Below, one piece after another: positions 1 to 7,649 of a DNA stretch of 64,000 bases. The translations under genes were made by a program, and so were the position numbers. Origin of the DNA: CAYVVT01 sp964454335 (GTDB lineage Bacteria > Fidelibacterota > UBA8477 > JABMPR01). The stretch covers positions 89,834 through 153,833 of the forward strand of contig CAYVVT010000008.1 in assembly GCA_964454335.1 (NCBI GenBank). Reading direction: 5' to 3'. Under the pieces are notes generated by a model, which made no database searches, was not told the DNA's origin, and saw only the letters and a list, made by a program, of their open reading frames with translations. Position 1 is the stretch's first letter; the number at the start of each line of letters is the position of its first letter.

Positions 1-418
1 TACCACCATCGGTAAGGCCGGTGGAAATGCAGCCGCCCAGGCGGAGGCTATCAGTCGTCTGATCTCGCTGTCCCTGCGTTCCGGTATGGATGTGAACGAG
101 ATCATTAAGCAATTGAAGGGTATCAGTGGCCCAAATCCTGTCTGGGAGAGTGGTCAGTTGATCCTCTCGACACCGGACGCCATAGGCAAAGCCCTGGAAC
201 AACATTTAAAGGAATTCGATCTCGATTCAGGCCGTACCGAGATCAAATCCGCCATCGAGATCCCGGATGAAGATCAGAATGCCGCCGGGTTCAACATGGT
301 CGAATCCGCCAACGGCAAAACCTCAAAGACCATGAGTGCCTGTCCCGAATGCGGGATGACGCTCATCCATGAATCAGGATGTGTCACCTGCCACAACTGT
401 GGCTATTCGAAGTGCTGA
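1..418 (+). CDS. nrdJ: Adenosylcobalamin-dependent (class II) ribonucleotide reductase, C-terminal end (5' partial)
   Basis: The frame is open from base 2 through the left edge, so this is the last 138 codons of a longer gene and not a 110-residue protein starting at 86. Seen: the stretch GKAGGNAAAQAEAISRLISL, then KQLKGISGPNPVWE and a Cys-rich tail with two CxxC pairs (CPECG and CHNCG) ending in YSKC. This layout matches the C-terminal tail of vitamin B12-dependent ribonucleoside-diphosphate reductases. In that family the terminal cysteines re-reduce the active-site disulfide, and the enzyme makes deoxyribonucleotides using adenosylcobalamin. The catalytic barrel lies outside the window. A terminator follows the stop. 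Confidence 0.9.
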   Translation, partial: TTIGKAGGNAAAQAEAISRLISLSLRSGMDVNEIIKQLKGISGPNPVWESGQLILSTPDAIGKALEQHLKEFDLDSGRTEIKSAIEIPDEDQNAAGFNMVESANGKTSKTMSACPECGMTLIHESGCVTCHNCGYSKC

Positions 419-437
419 TCCAATCCTGACTACGTGT

Positions 438-468
438 AAACCCCGTCGCAAGGCGGGGTTTTCTATTT
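438..468 (+). terminator. Rho-independent terminator after nrdJ
   Basis: The 8-base arms AAACCCCG (438-445) and CGGGGTTT (454-461) pair perfectly around an 8-base loop and are followed by TCTATTT. The hairpin starts 20 bases after the nrdJ stop, on the same strand. The rest of the gap to 558 shows nothing I can name. Confidence 0.8.
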
Positions 469-558
469 ACTTACTCGAGGGTGTGGAAGTGTGAGTCACC
501 AAGTTCATGCTGTCCATTTGCACACACGCAGATAATTGGAACCACCTATCCCAATTGA

Positions 559-1464
559 TCACAGGTCAATCCATTGATCGTAGCTGTGGTTCCTGAACCA
601 GGTTAACTGGCGTTTGGCAAAGTTCCGGGTGTGCTTCTGCATATCGGCGATCATCTCCCCTTCAGAACATTTACCATCCAGAAATGCGAACACTTCCTTA
701 TAACCGATGGTCCTCAGTGGATAGAGCTCAGGCCCATATCCCGCGTTCAGCAGTGTCCGGCATTCCTCCACAAGACCCTGCTGGATCATGATCAGGACTC
801 TTTCATCGATACGCTGATACAGTTCAGGTCTTGCACGGCTGAGGATAACCATATGACCCTGCAGACCAAATACATCGTCCTGAACCTTGAAAGCCTCCGT
901 CGGGATCCGGCCACTGGATTTCAGGATCTCAAATGCCCGGACCAGTTTCTTGTGATCGTTGTAGTGGAAGGTATCGGCATATTCTGGATCGATGGCCCGG
1001 AGTTCGTTCCACAATCGTTCTGCTCCGATATTGGCCAACCGCATCTCATAGCGTGTCCTGACCTCAGGATCACTAAGCCCTTCTGAGAAGAACCCGTACT
1101 GCAAAGCCTCCAGATAGAGACCGGCCCCACCTACGACAACAGGCAGGCGGCAACGGTGGCTAATGTTATTGATCCGCTCACGGGCTGTCTTGTAAAAGGT
1201 GCCAGCGTTCCAGGTGACACTGGGTTCAAGCTCATTGATGAAATGATGCGGCACACGTTCCAGTATTTCCAGTTCCGGGGTGGCGGTACCAATGTCCATT
1301 CCCCGATAAACCTGTCGGGAGTCAGCGGAGATCACCTCCAGGTCAACCTTTTGAGCCAGTTTCAGGACCAGTTCCGTTTTACCGACGGCTGTTGGTCCTG
1401 CCAGGATCAGATAGTGGGCATCGGGATTCTCGATGTGCTGATGGGCAACCTGCAGGGATTGCAT
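559..1464 (-). CDS. miaA: tRNA dimethylallyltransferase MiaA
   Basis: Transfers a dimethylallyl group to N6 of A37 in tRNAs that read UNN codons. Seen: P-loop GPTAVGKT at residues 23-30, then the family signature SADSRQVYRGMDIGTATP at about 46-63, and GGAGLYLEAL further on. With an ATG at 1464 the protein is 301 residues, normal for MiaA. A longer reading from a TTG at 1542 would overlap mutL by 70 bases and adds a non-conserved leader. The ATG at 1464 lies 5 bases after the mutL stop, and AGAGG inside the end of mutL is placed to serve as its ribosome binding site. mutL-miaA adjacency is common in bacteria, so co-transcription is likely. Confidence 0.95.
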   Translation of the reverse strand: MQSLQVAHQHIENPDAHYLILAGPTAVGKTELVLKLAQKVDLEVISADSRQVYRGMDIGTATPELEILERVPHHFINELEPSVTWNAGTFYKTARERINNISHRCRLPVVVGGAGLYLEALQYGFFSEGLSDPEVRTRYEMRLANIGAERLWNELRAIDPEYADTFHYNDHKKLVRAFEILKSSGRIPTEAFKVQDDVFGLQGHMVILSRARPELYQRIDERVLIMIQQGLVEECRTLLNAGYGPELYPLRTIGYKEVFAFLDGKCSEGEMIADMQKHTRNFAKRQLTWFRNHSYDQWIDL

Positions 1465-1469
1465 CAGGC

Positions 1470-3239
1470 TCAATGCCTCTCGAAGCGCTTGTCCAGTTCT
1501 TCGATGCTGAGATTTATGATGATAGGCCGACCATGGGGACAATAGAATGGGTTACCAGTGGCAAATAACTGATCCACCAACACACGCATCTCTTCCTCGT
1601 TCAGGGGATCACCGGCCTTCACGGCAGCCTTGCAGGCGTAGGAGGCAGCGACGCGCTTTGCGGGACTGTAGTCAAATGTCTTGTTCTCGCGATAATAGTC
1701 GATCATCTCCTTGAGAATGGTGCTTTCGCCACCGGTACGCATACCTGCCGGTACGGCTTCAACAAGGATGGTACGGGGGCCGAATTCTCGCAGCTGAAAG
1801 CCCATATCGTTCAGCATGGGCAGCATTTCCAGCAAGGTGGAATGATCGTCTGCGGAGAACTCCTGATTCTGCGGGAAAAGTAGCTGCTGTGCGGCACCGC
1901 GATGCTTATCCATGTCCTCCAATGCTTCTTCAAAGAGGATACGCTCATGGGCCACATGCTGATCGATAATGGCAATTCCACTGCTGATCTGTGACAGGAT
2001 ATACTTGTTGTGAACCTGCCAGATGAAACCGGCTTCCGCCCGTTGAGGTCTTTCGGTGGAGGGACTGCGGTCCAGAACCTGGCTGAACTGACGCGCCTTC
2101 TCCAACAGTTCAGTTTCCTCTGCATTACGTGCGCCCTGCGCACCGGATGGTGTACTGGATAGATCGAACTGTGGCGACACACCTCCGGTAAATGTTTGCG
2201 GTTCGAAGGAACCCTGCTGAGGTCGATCCTGGAATCCCGGCAGCATTTGCAGGGTGCCACGGACCCCCTGCTCTACAGTGTCCTTCACCACCTGGTAAAC
2301 ACGCCACTCATCTTTGAATTTGACCTCTGTCTTTGTAGGATGGACATTTACATCCACCTCCTGGGGTGCCAGTGTGACCCCCAGGATATAGAAGGGGTAT
2401 TCACCTCGCTGGATAAGAGAGCGGAAAACCTGGTACACGGCGTTACTCAACAGACGATCACTGATGGGACGTCCGTTCACTGAAAGATACTGCTCTCCCC
2501 TGGCAACTCGAACCAGGTCAAGATTCCCGATAAAGCCCGACACCTGGATGGGACCCCGCGTCTGGCTCACGGAAATGATCTTTTCCTCATAACCGGCGCC
2601 AAAGATCTTCGAGATCCGTTCCTCAGGGGTAGATGGACGCAGGTCGTAGATCACCTTGGAGTCAGATTGAAGTTTGAATCCCAACTCCGGATAGATCAAC
2701 GCCAGCGGTTTCACGCGGTCAATGATGTGGTTGAGTTCAGTGCGCTTGGCCTTGAGGAATTTCAGGCGTGCCGGTACGTTGAAGAACAGATTCTTTACCG
2801 TAATGCGCGTTCCTGTTTCCCAGGCGAAGGGCTGAACCTTGCCAGGTTTACCGGCCTGGATCTCCAGGCGGTGAGCACTATCCTCACTGGCATGCTTGGA
2901 TACCATCTCCACCATTGCCACTGAAGCTATACTGGGCAGTGCTTCACCCCTGAAGCCCATGGTGTTGATCTGGAACAGATCCTCCACATTGGCTATCTTG
3001 CTGGTAGCGTGGCGCTCGAACGCCAGGGGCAGATCTACAGAACTCATACCGCTGCCGTTGTCTATCACCTGGATGAGATCACGGCCACCATTCTCGATGC
3101 TGATCTCGATCTGGGTGGCACCGGCGTCAATGGCATTCTCCAACAGCTCCTTGACCACACTGGCTGGTCTCTGGACCACTTCGCCGGCAGCGATCTTGTT
3201 GCACAGGATCTCAGGTAAGATGTGTATCTGGGCAGACAT
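1470..3239 (-). CDS. mutL: DNA mismatch repair protein MutL
   Basis: Links mismatch recognition by MutS to strand removal. Seen in the N-terminal GHKL ATPase domain: ELLENAIDAG, DNGSGM and GFRGEALPSIASV. The C-terminal dimerisation domain carries DQHVAHERILFE, which fits the DQHA(X)2E(X)4E endonuclease motif with Val for Ala, plus ACKAAVKAG and CPHGRP near the end. This is therefore the nicking type of MutL found in bacteria lacking MutH. Start: ATG 3239 gives MSAQIHILPEILCNKIAAGEV, the usual N-terminus, 13 bases after the upstream stop. An ATG at 3278 would add 13 residues and overlap the cyclodeaminase gene. Neither has a strong ribosome binding site, so the start is less sure than the identity. 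Confidence 0.95.
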   Translation of the reverse strand: MSAQIHILPEILCNKIAAGEVVQRPASVVKELLENAIDAGATQIEISIENGGRDLIQVIDNGSGMSSVDLPLAFERHATSKIANVEDLFQINTMGFRGEALPSIASVAMVEMVSKHASEDSAHRLEIQAGKPGKVQPFAWETGTRITVKNLFFNVPARLKFLKAKRTELNHIIDRVKPLALIYPELGFKLQSDSKVIYDLRPSTPEERISKIFGAGYEEKIISVSQTRGPIQVSGFIGNLDLVRVARGEQYLSVNGRPISDRLLSNAVYQVFRSLIQRGEYPFYILGVTLAPQEVDVNVHPTKTEVKFKDEWRVYQVVKDTVEQGVRGTLQMLPGFQDRPQQGSFEPQTFTGGVSPQFDLSSTPSGAQGARNAEETELLEKARQFSQVLDRSPSTERPQRAEAGFIWQVHNKYILSQISSGIAIIDQHVAHERILFEEALEDMDKHRGAAQQLLFPQNQEFSADDHSTLLEMLPMLNDMGFQLREFGPRTILVEAVPAGMRTGGESTILKEMIDYYRENKTFDYSPAKRVAASYACKAAVKAGDPLNEEEMRVLVDQLFATGNPFYCPHGRPIIINLSIEELDKRFERH

Positions 3240-3252
3240 CTGGTTCAGGTTC

Positions 3253-4938
3253 TCAGCTATTTCCCTTGAGTCTTCCATCCACGGCTGTCAATGATTCGGC
3301 TGAAAGGGTATCGGCCTCTTCCCTGAGAGCCTGGACCTTCGAAGCGATCTCACTGACGAATCCCGTATCATCCAGATCCTGGATATTGATGAGGACATTC
3401 ATTCCGGCACCTTCCAGGCAGGCATGGGCCTGTAGAATGGCTACACCGGCATCGCTGAGGGAATTCTCATTCCCGATCTCACTCATGCGGACCGCCAGCT
3501 TCATGGCCTCCAGCGACCTTTCCATGACCCGCAGCGGCACCTGGGCCGAATACTTGGTCGCTTCCAAGAGTGCGGCATTGCGGATGGCCTTCTGCTCATC
3601 AGTTTTCTTCTTCAGACGCATGGCGGCCATCACCTGATTGAATGATTCGGTGTCCTCATCGACCAGGAAGAGGAATTCGTCTTTCAATGCCTGTGCACGG
3701 ACCGCTAATTCTTCTACTTCTTCAAACTTATCTTCATAGCCTTTCTTCCCGAAGGTCAGAACCCCCACCATGGCCGTCAAGGATGCCGCCAGAGAACCTG
3801 AAAGTGCGGAAACAGACCCACCACCTGGTGCTGGCGAATCCGAAGCCAATTCATCAGCAAAGGCATTCACACGCATGTTTACCAGCTTGGAATACTTGTC
3901 TGACTGCAACTGGTACTCGATAATGCGTTCTTCCGGTATGAAGGGCGCTATCTCATTGAGTCCCATACTCTGGATGGCGATACGGATCAATTCTTTCTCG
4001 GATACAGCGGTGGAGCTGTTCTGTTTCTTAAGATAATATCGACCCGATTCCAGCATTGCTTCCAGCGGGATAAGGCCAACCAACTCGCTGCCTGAGACGC
4101 GCAATCCACGCTTGTCAGCCTGCGCGACGACCTCATCAAAAGCGGCGTGCGCTGGTGTGGTCTCATAGTCTACCAGGTTCATGGAGATCTGTGCCATTTG
4201 GTACTCATCTATATACCAGCCCACGGCCTTGACCGCTTTCAGTGTCCCGGGCTTGCGCACGATCTTGCCCTCATCGTCACGGATGATCTTGCCCTGCTCA
4301 TCGCGACGGGCGCGTCCCTGTTCGCGGATATCGAGTGCGATATCGGATGCTTTTTTCCGGTCACGGGTATTCAGGTTCACGTTATAGGCAATAAGGAATT
4401 TCCGGGCACCGATGACCGTAGCTCCCGCGCCCGCATCGAAACGGGCCGGTCCCAAATCCGGCTTCCACTGGGGATCTTTCAGCTTCTCTTCAAGTCCCTC
4501 ATATTCACCGGCACGGACATTGGCCAGATTCTGCCGTTCTGGACTGCTGGCTGCATACTCATAGAGGTAGACCGGGATCTCCAATTCGTCACCGACCCGC
4601 TGGCCCAGCTTTCTGGCCAGGGCTGCACAATCCTCCATGGTCAAGCCACGCACTGGCACGAAGGGACAGACGTCAGTAGCTCCCATGCGGGCATGGGCAC
4701 CACTGTGTTTGGACATATCGATGACCTCTGCAGCCTTCCTGATAGCTTGGAAAGCTGCCTCGACAACGGCATCGGGTGATCCCACCAGAGTCACGACGGT
4801 ACGGTTGGTGTCCGCACCCGGATCTACATCCAGGAGCGTTGCCCCTTCCACATTCTCGATCTCATCAGTGATCTGTTTGATGATGGCCAGGTCCCGGCCT
4901 TCACTGAAATTTGGAACACATTCAACGATCTGCTGCAT
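3253..4938 (-). CDS. Bifunctional glutamate formiminotransferase / formiminotetrahydrofolate cyclodeaminase
   Basis: The N-terminal half moves the formimino group from formiminoglutamate (a histidine breakdown product) to tetrahydrofolate. The C-terminal half deaminates the product to 5,10-methenyl-THF. Seen: ECVPNFSEGRD at the start; SKHSGAHARMGATDVCPF, matching the transferase active-site region with its His; and ADELASDSPAPGGGSVSALSG opening the cyclodeaminase domain in the last 220 residues. The length of 561 residues fits the fused FTCD type, which is widespread in animals and in some bacteria that have separate enzymes elsewhere. Start ATG 4938 has AAAGGG upstream and follows the preceding stop by 5 bases. 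No other histidine-utilisation gene is in the window. Confidence 0.95.
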   Translation of the reverse strand: MQQIVECVPNFSEGRDLAIIKQITDEIENVEGATLLDVDPGADTNRTVVTLVGSPDAVVEAAFQAIRKAAEVIDMSKHSGAHARMGATDVCPFVPVRGLTMEDCAALARKLGQRVGDELEIPVYLYEYAASSPERQNLANVRAGEYEGLEEKLKDPQWKPDLGPARFDAGAGATVIGARKFLIAYNVNLNTRDRKKASDIALDIREQGRARRDEQGKIIRDDEGKIVRKPGTLKAVKAVGWYIDEYQMAQISMNLVDYETTPAHAAFDEVVAQADKRGLRVSGSELVGLIPLEAMLESGRYYLKKQNSSTAVSEKELIRIAIQSMGLNEIAPFIPEERIIEYQLQSDKYSKLVNMRVNAFADELASDSPAPGGGSVSALSGSLAASLTAMVGVLTFGKKGYEDKFEEVEELAVRAQALKDEFLFLVDEDTESFNQVMAAMRLKKKTDEQKAIRNAALLEATKYSAQVPLRVMERSLEAMKLAVRMSEIGNENSLSDAGVAILQAHACLEGAGMNVLINIQDLDDTGFVSEIASKVQALREEADTLSAESLTAVDGRLKGNS

Positions 4939-4943
4939 GAGCG

Positions 4944-5138
4944 TTAACCCTTTACATGATTGAGGTAATATATCAGATATGAAACAAAGGCGAGCATGAC
5001 GAGCAGCCACAGGAGGCTGCGACCGCGATCTCTGCGGTAGGGACTGAGTCGGTGAAAATGGACCCGTTTGCCGTCATCCTGCTCCACCTGTTCGAAACGG
5101 CGGGGCCGGCGGCTCGGTCTGGCATTGAAAAAACTCAT
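4944..5138 (-). CDS. Small single-pass membrane protein, unknown function
   Basis: A 64-residue protein with a basic, Arg-rich N-terminal half and one hydrophobic segment, SLLWLLVMLAFVSYLIYYL (about residues 41-59), near the C-terminus. I do not recognise a family. Its reality is supported by context: the ATG overlaps the stop of the M50 protease gene in a TGATG arrangement, and its own stop is 5 bases before the formiminotransferase start, so it fills the gap between two real genes exactly. The charge pattern suggests an N-in orientation with the basic region in the cytoplasm. It may assist or anchor a partner. The function cannot be read from sequence. Confidence 0.7.
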   Translation of the reverse strand: MSFFNARPSRRPRRFEQVEQDDGKRVHFHRLSPYRRDRGRSLLWLLVMLAFVSYLIYYLNHVKG

Positions 5139-5776
5139 CAGATCCCGGCAAATATCCAGCTGAACACATTCACCCAGGGTCGGATAATGAAACCCAGGAT
5201 ATGGATATCCGTTACCCAGCCCAGCATGATGATCCCGAACAGGATCATGGGCCCACGCATCTCGAGTTGATAGATCATCGGAGCGTATCGATTGGGCAGA
5301 AGTCCGGCGAGGATCTTGGAGCCATCCAGGGGCGGGATGGGCAGGAGATTGAAAATGGCGAGGGCCAGGTTGATATAAAGGGAGAAATACAGGATCATGA
5401 ACAGGGTTGACGGGAGGCCTGACATCTGTGGATGGATCACCTGGGCCGCCACGCCGATGCGAATGATGATCCCGGTTGCCAGCGCCAGGATCATGTTCAT
5501 CAGAGGGCCCGCGGCTGCTATCCAGAGCATGTCCCGTTTAGGATTATCCAGATTGCGGGGATCCACCGGCACCGGTTTGGCCCAGCCAAAATGGACCAGG
5601 AAGATCATGATGGTCCCCATGGGATCCAGATGCGCCAGTGGATTCAGCGTCAGACGACCCATTCTCGCTGCGGTTGGATCCCCCAACCGGTAGGCCACAT
5701 AGCCATGTGCATATTCGTGGAATGTCAGGGCGATGAGAATGGCCGGGACAGCTAGTAACAGAGTTTGTATATCCAT
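5138..5776 (-). CDS. Site-2 protease family (M50B) membrane metallopeptidase
   Basis: A 212-residue integral membrane protein. Seen: the zinc motif HEYAH (HExxH) at about residues 20-24 inside the first hydrophobic segment, and NLLPIPPLDGSKIL near residue 150, the N-PxPPLDG motif that supplies the third zinc ligand. Several other hydrophobic segments follow. This matches the compact YwhC-like branch of site-2 proteases, which lacks a PDZ domain. Such enzymes cleave substrates within the membrane, but the substrate is not predictable here. ATG 5776 is preceded by GAGG at a good distance. It is the first gene of the run down to miaA. Confidence 0.9.
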   Translation of the reverse strand: MDIQTLLLAVPAILIALTFHEYAHGYVAYRLGDPTAARMGRLTLNPLAHLDPMGTIMIFLVHFGWAKPVPVDPRNLDNPKRDMLWIAAAGPLMNMILALATGIIIRIGVAAQVIHPQMSGLPSTLFMILYFSLYINLALAIFNLLPIPPLDGSKILAGLLPNRYAPMIYQLEMRGPMILFGIIMLGWVTDIHILGFIIRPWVNVFSWIFAGI

Positions 5777-5862
5777 AAATCGAACCTCAGATCAAAATTT
5801 AGCCACGTAATATAGATGAGATCAGAATGAATAGAAGTTGGATTCGAGGATGCGAGAATACC

Positions 5863-5880
5863 GGATTACCGGTTTGGGAC
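5863..5880. repeat. Short palindrome in the Xer-M50 intergenic gap
   Basis: ACCGG-ATTA-CCGGT forms a perfect 5-base stem. It has no T-run on either strand, so it is a poor terminator. It shares the core CGGATTACCG with the 16-base repeat at 26274-26305. The remainder of the gap (5777-5962) shows no gene or clear promoter. Confidence 0.35.
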
Positions 5881-5962
5881 CCGTAGGATGTGAAGAGCGG
5901 GTTGAATCCAGCAAATTGCAGCAAATCACATCCCTGCACCATGTCCTAACCATCAGCCTTTC

Positions 5963-6877
5963 TCAATCCTTCTGCCGGCGGGCCCTTGGATGGAAGCTTT
6001 GGTGCACCTCCTGGAGATATCCGGTGTCCAGATGGGTGTAGATCTGTGTTGTGGCGATATCTGCATGACCCAGCATCTCCTGGACCAGCCTCAGGTCGGC
6101 ACCACCTTCCAGCAGGTGGGTGGCAAAGGAATGGCGAAAAACGTGCGGACTCACCGGTTTTTGCAATCCCGCCTTCAGAGCCAGCTGTTTGAGAATGTAC
6201 CATATCCCTTTGCGCTGCAATCCCCGTCCTCGATTGTTCAGAAAGACGAGCCCTTCGGTGAGATATCCTTTTTTCAGGAATGGTCTGGCATCCTCCAGAT
6301 AGCGAACCAGCCAGCGCCGGGCTTCATCACCCAGGGGGACGATACGCTCCTTGTTGCCTTTCCCTCTGACCAAGACCAGGTCTTCGTCGAGCAGCAGCTG
6401 CTCAAGGGTGAGCGTACACACCTCACTGACACGCATCCCTGTTGCATACATCAGTTCGAAAAGAGCACGATCGCGGATCCCCAGTGCTGAATCCGTGTCG
6501 ATGGCAGCCAGAAGCTGCTCGATATCAGCGATATCCAGGATCTTGGGCAGGGCAGCGGGTAATCGTGGCGAATCCAGGAATTGGGTTGGATCCTGGTCCA
6601 GGTAACCTTCCATCACCAGAAATTTATAATAGGCTCTTAGTGAGGAGAAATGACGTGCCAGGGTTGTATCAGCCACCTTTTTGCGTGTGAGATAACGGGC
6701 ATAGCGCGTGAGCACCGCATGATCCACATCCCGGGGATGTCTGATCTCTGCATCAGTGAGGAAGTCCCAGAACACCTCGATATCCCGTACATAGGCCTCC
6801 TGGGTGTTTGACGCCAGGTTCCGTTCGATGAGCAGATAGTCGAGGAAGTCTTCGAGGTAGGTTTCTGCTGCTGACAT
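5963..6877 (-). CDS. Tyrosine recombinase of the XerC/XerD family
   Basis: A 304-residue site-specific recombinase. Seen: an N-terminal SAM-like DNA-binding domain (YLEDFLDYLLIERNLASNT), then the catalytic set Arg in ATGMRVSEV, Lys in GKGNKER, HxxR in HVFRHSFATH, His in LGHADIATTQ and the nucleophile Tyr in IYTHL. Size and full-length similarity favour the cellular Xer that resolves chromosome dimers over an integrase of a mobile element; there are no attachment sites or phage genes nearby. The ATG at 6877 is chosen because a GTG at 7003 would run deep into the upstream gene and adds non-conserved sequence. GGGAT precedes the ATG. It follows the GGGP synthase gene by 28 bases. Confidence 0.9.
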   Translation of the reverse strand: MSAAETYLEDFLDYLLIERNLASNTQEAYVRDIEVFWDFLTDAEIRHPRDVDHAVLTRYARYLTRKKVADTTLARHFSSLRAYYKFLVMEGYLDQDPTQFLDSPRLPAALPKILDIADIEQLLAAIDTDSALGIRDRALFELMYATGMRVSEVCTLTLEQLLLDEDLVLVRGKGNKERIVPLGDEARRWLVRYLEDARPFLKKGYLTEGLVFLNNRGRGLQRKGIWYILKQLALKAGLQKPVSPHVFRHSFATHLLEGGADLRLVQEMLGHADIATTQIYTHLDTGYLQEVHQSFHPRARRQKD

Positions 6878-6905
6878 TAGGAAATCCCGCAGGGGATCTT
6901 GGGGG

Positions 6906-7649
6906 TCAACTCCTGTGGATGGCCCCAGCGAATTTGGCCATGATGTCGGCATTTCCTTCACGCTCGAGCACATTTCCGGTGACAATGAAGCTGGCTCCGG
7001 CACTTACGATGGCGGCCGCCTGATCAGGTCTGGTGATTCCTCCACCGACGATCACAGGGATATCAACATTCTGGCTGACAGCCGCAACCATCTCGACAGG
7101 CACGGCTTCTTTTGCTCCACTGCCGGCTTCCAGGTAGATCATCTTGAAACCCAGGTATTCAGCAGCCATGGCATGGGCAACTGCGATCTCAAGCTTGTTC
7201 CTTGGGAGCGGTTGGGTCCCACTCATGTAGGCAGCGGTGGTCACATTCCCGGATTCCACCAGCATATAGGCGATGGAGATCGCTTCCAGGCCAAGTTGCC
7301 GAACGATGGGCGCCCCTGTAACCTGGTCCCCGATGAGATACTGGGGATTACGTCCACTGATGAGTGAGATATAGAAGACTGCGTCCACATGCGGTGTGAG
7401 CTGATTGATATTTCCGGGGAAAAGTATAACAGGCAGTTTTGAGCGATCCCTGATGGATTTCATCTTGAGGTTCATCTCATCACCCAGGATAAGGGTTGAA
7501 CCCACCATGATAGCATCTGCACCAGAATCATTGATGCTGTCTACAAATTGATCAACATCTTGCGTGGACCAACGATCCGGATCTACCAGAACAAGGTAAC
7601 CTGCACCCTGATCCGCTTTGGCGGACAGGAGTGTTTTAAAGACATTCAC
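6906..7649 (-). CDS. Geranylgeranylglyceryl phosphate synthase family protein (PcrB-like)
   Basis: A 247-residue TIM-barrel prenyltransferase. Seen: LVDPDR at about residues 21-26, MVGST at about 48, YLEAGSGAKEAVP near 170, VIVGGGITRPDQA near 195 and the TGNVLE loop near 220, all hallmarks of the family that joins a polyprenyl diphosphate to sn-glycerol-1-phosphate. In archaea this is the first step of ether-lipid synthesis. Bacteroidota and relatives also have active homologues. Start is GTG 7649, which overlaps the gcvPA stop as GTGA; no ATG lies nearby. Its position between glycine-cleavage and recombinase genes gives no lipid context, so the in vivo product is unknown. Confidence 0.9.
   Translation of the reverse strand: MNVFKTLLSAKADQGAGYLVLVDPDRWSTQDVDQFVDSINDSGADAIMVGSTLILGDEMNLKMKSIRDRSKLPVILFPGNINQLTPHVDAVFYISLISGRNPQYLIGDQVTGAPIVRQLGLEAISIAYMLVESGNVTTAAYMSGTQPLPRNKLEIAVAHAMAAEYLGFKMIYLEAGSGAKEAVPVEMVAAVSQNVDIPVIVGGGITRPDQAAAIVSAGASFIVTGNVLEREGNADIMAKFAGAIHRS

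Noticed and set aside
514..558. Inverted repeat AATTGG...CCAATT downstream of miaA
   Set aside because: No T-run follows on the minus strand and the loop is long, so it is not a convincing terminator.
4147..4779. A 210-codon plus-strand frame inside the formiminotransferase-cyclodeaminase gene
   Set aside because: It is a by-product of codon bias in a well-identified gene on the other strand.
5963..6877. Tyrosine recombinase as sign of an integrated element
   Set aside because: Normal Xer size and motifs, no tRNA or attachment repeats, and housekeeping neighbours on both sides.
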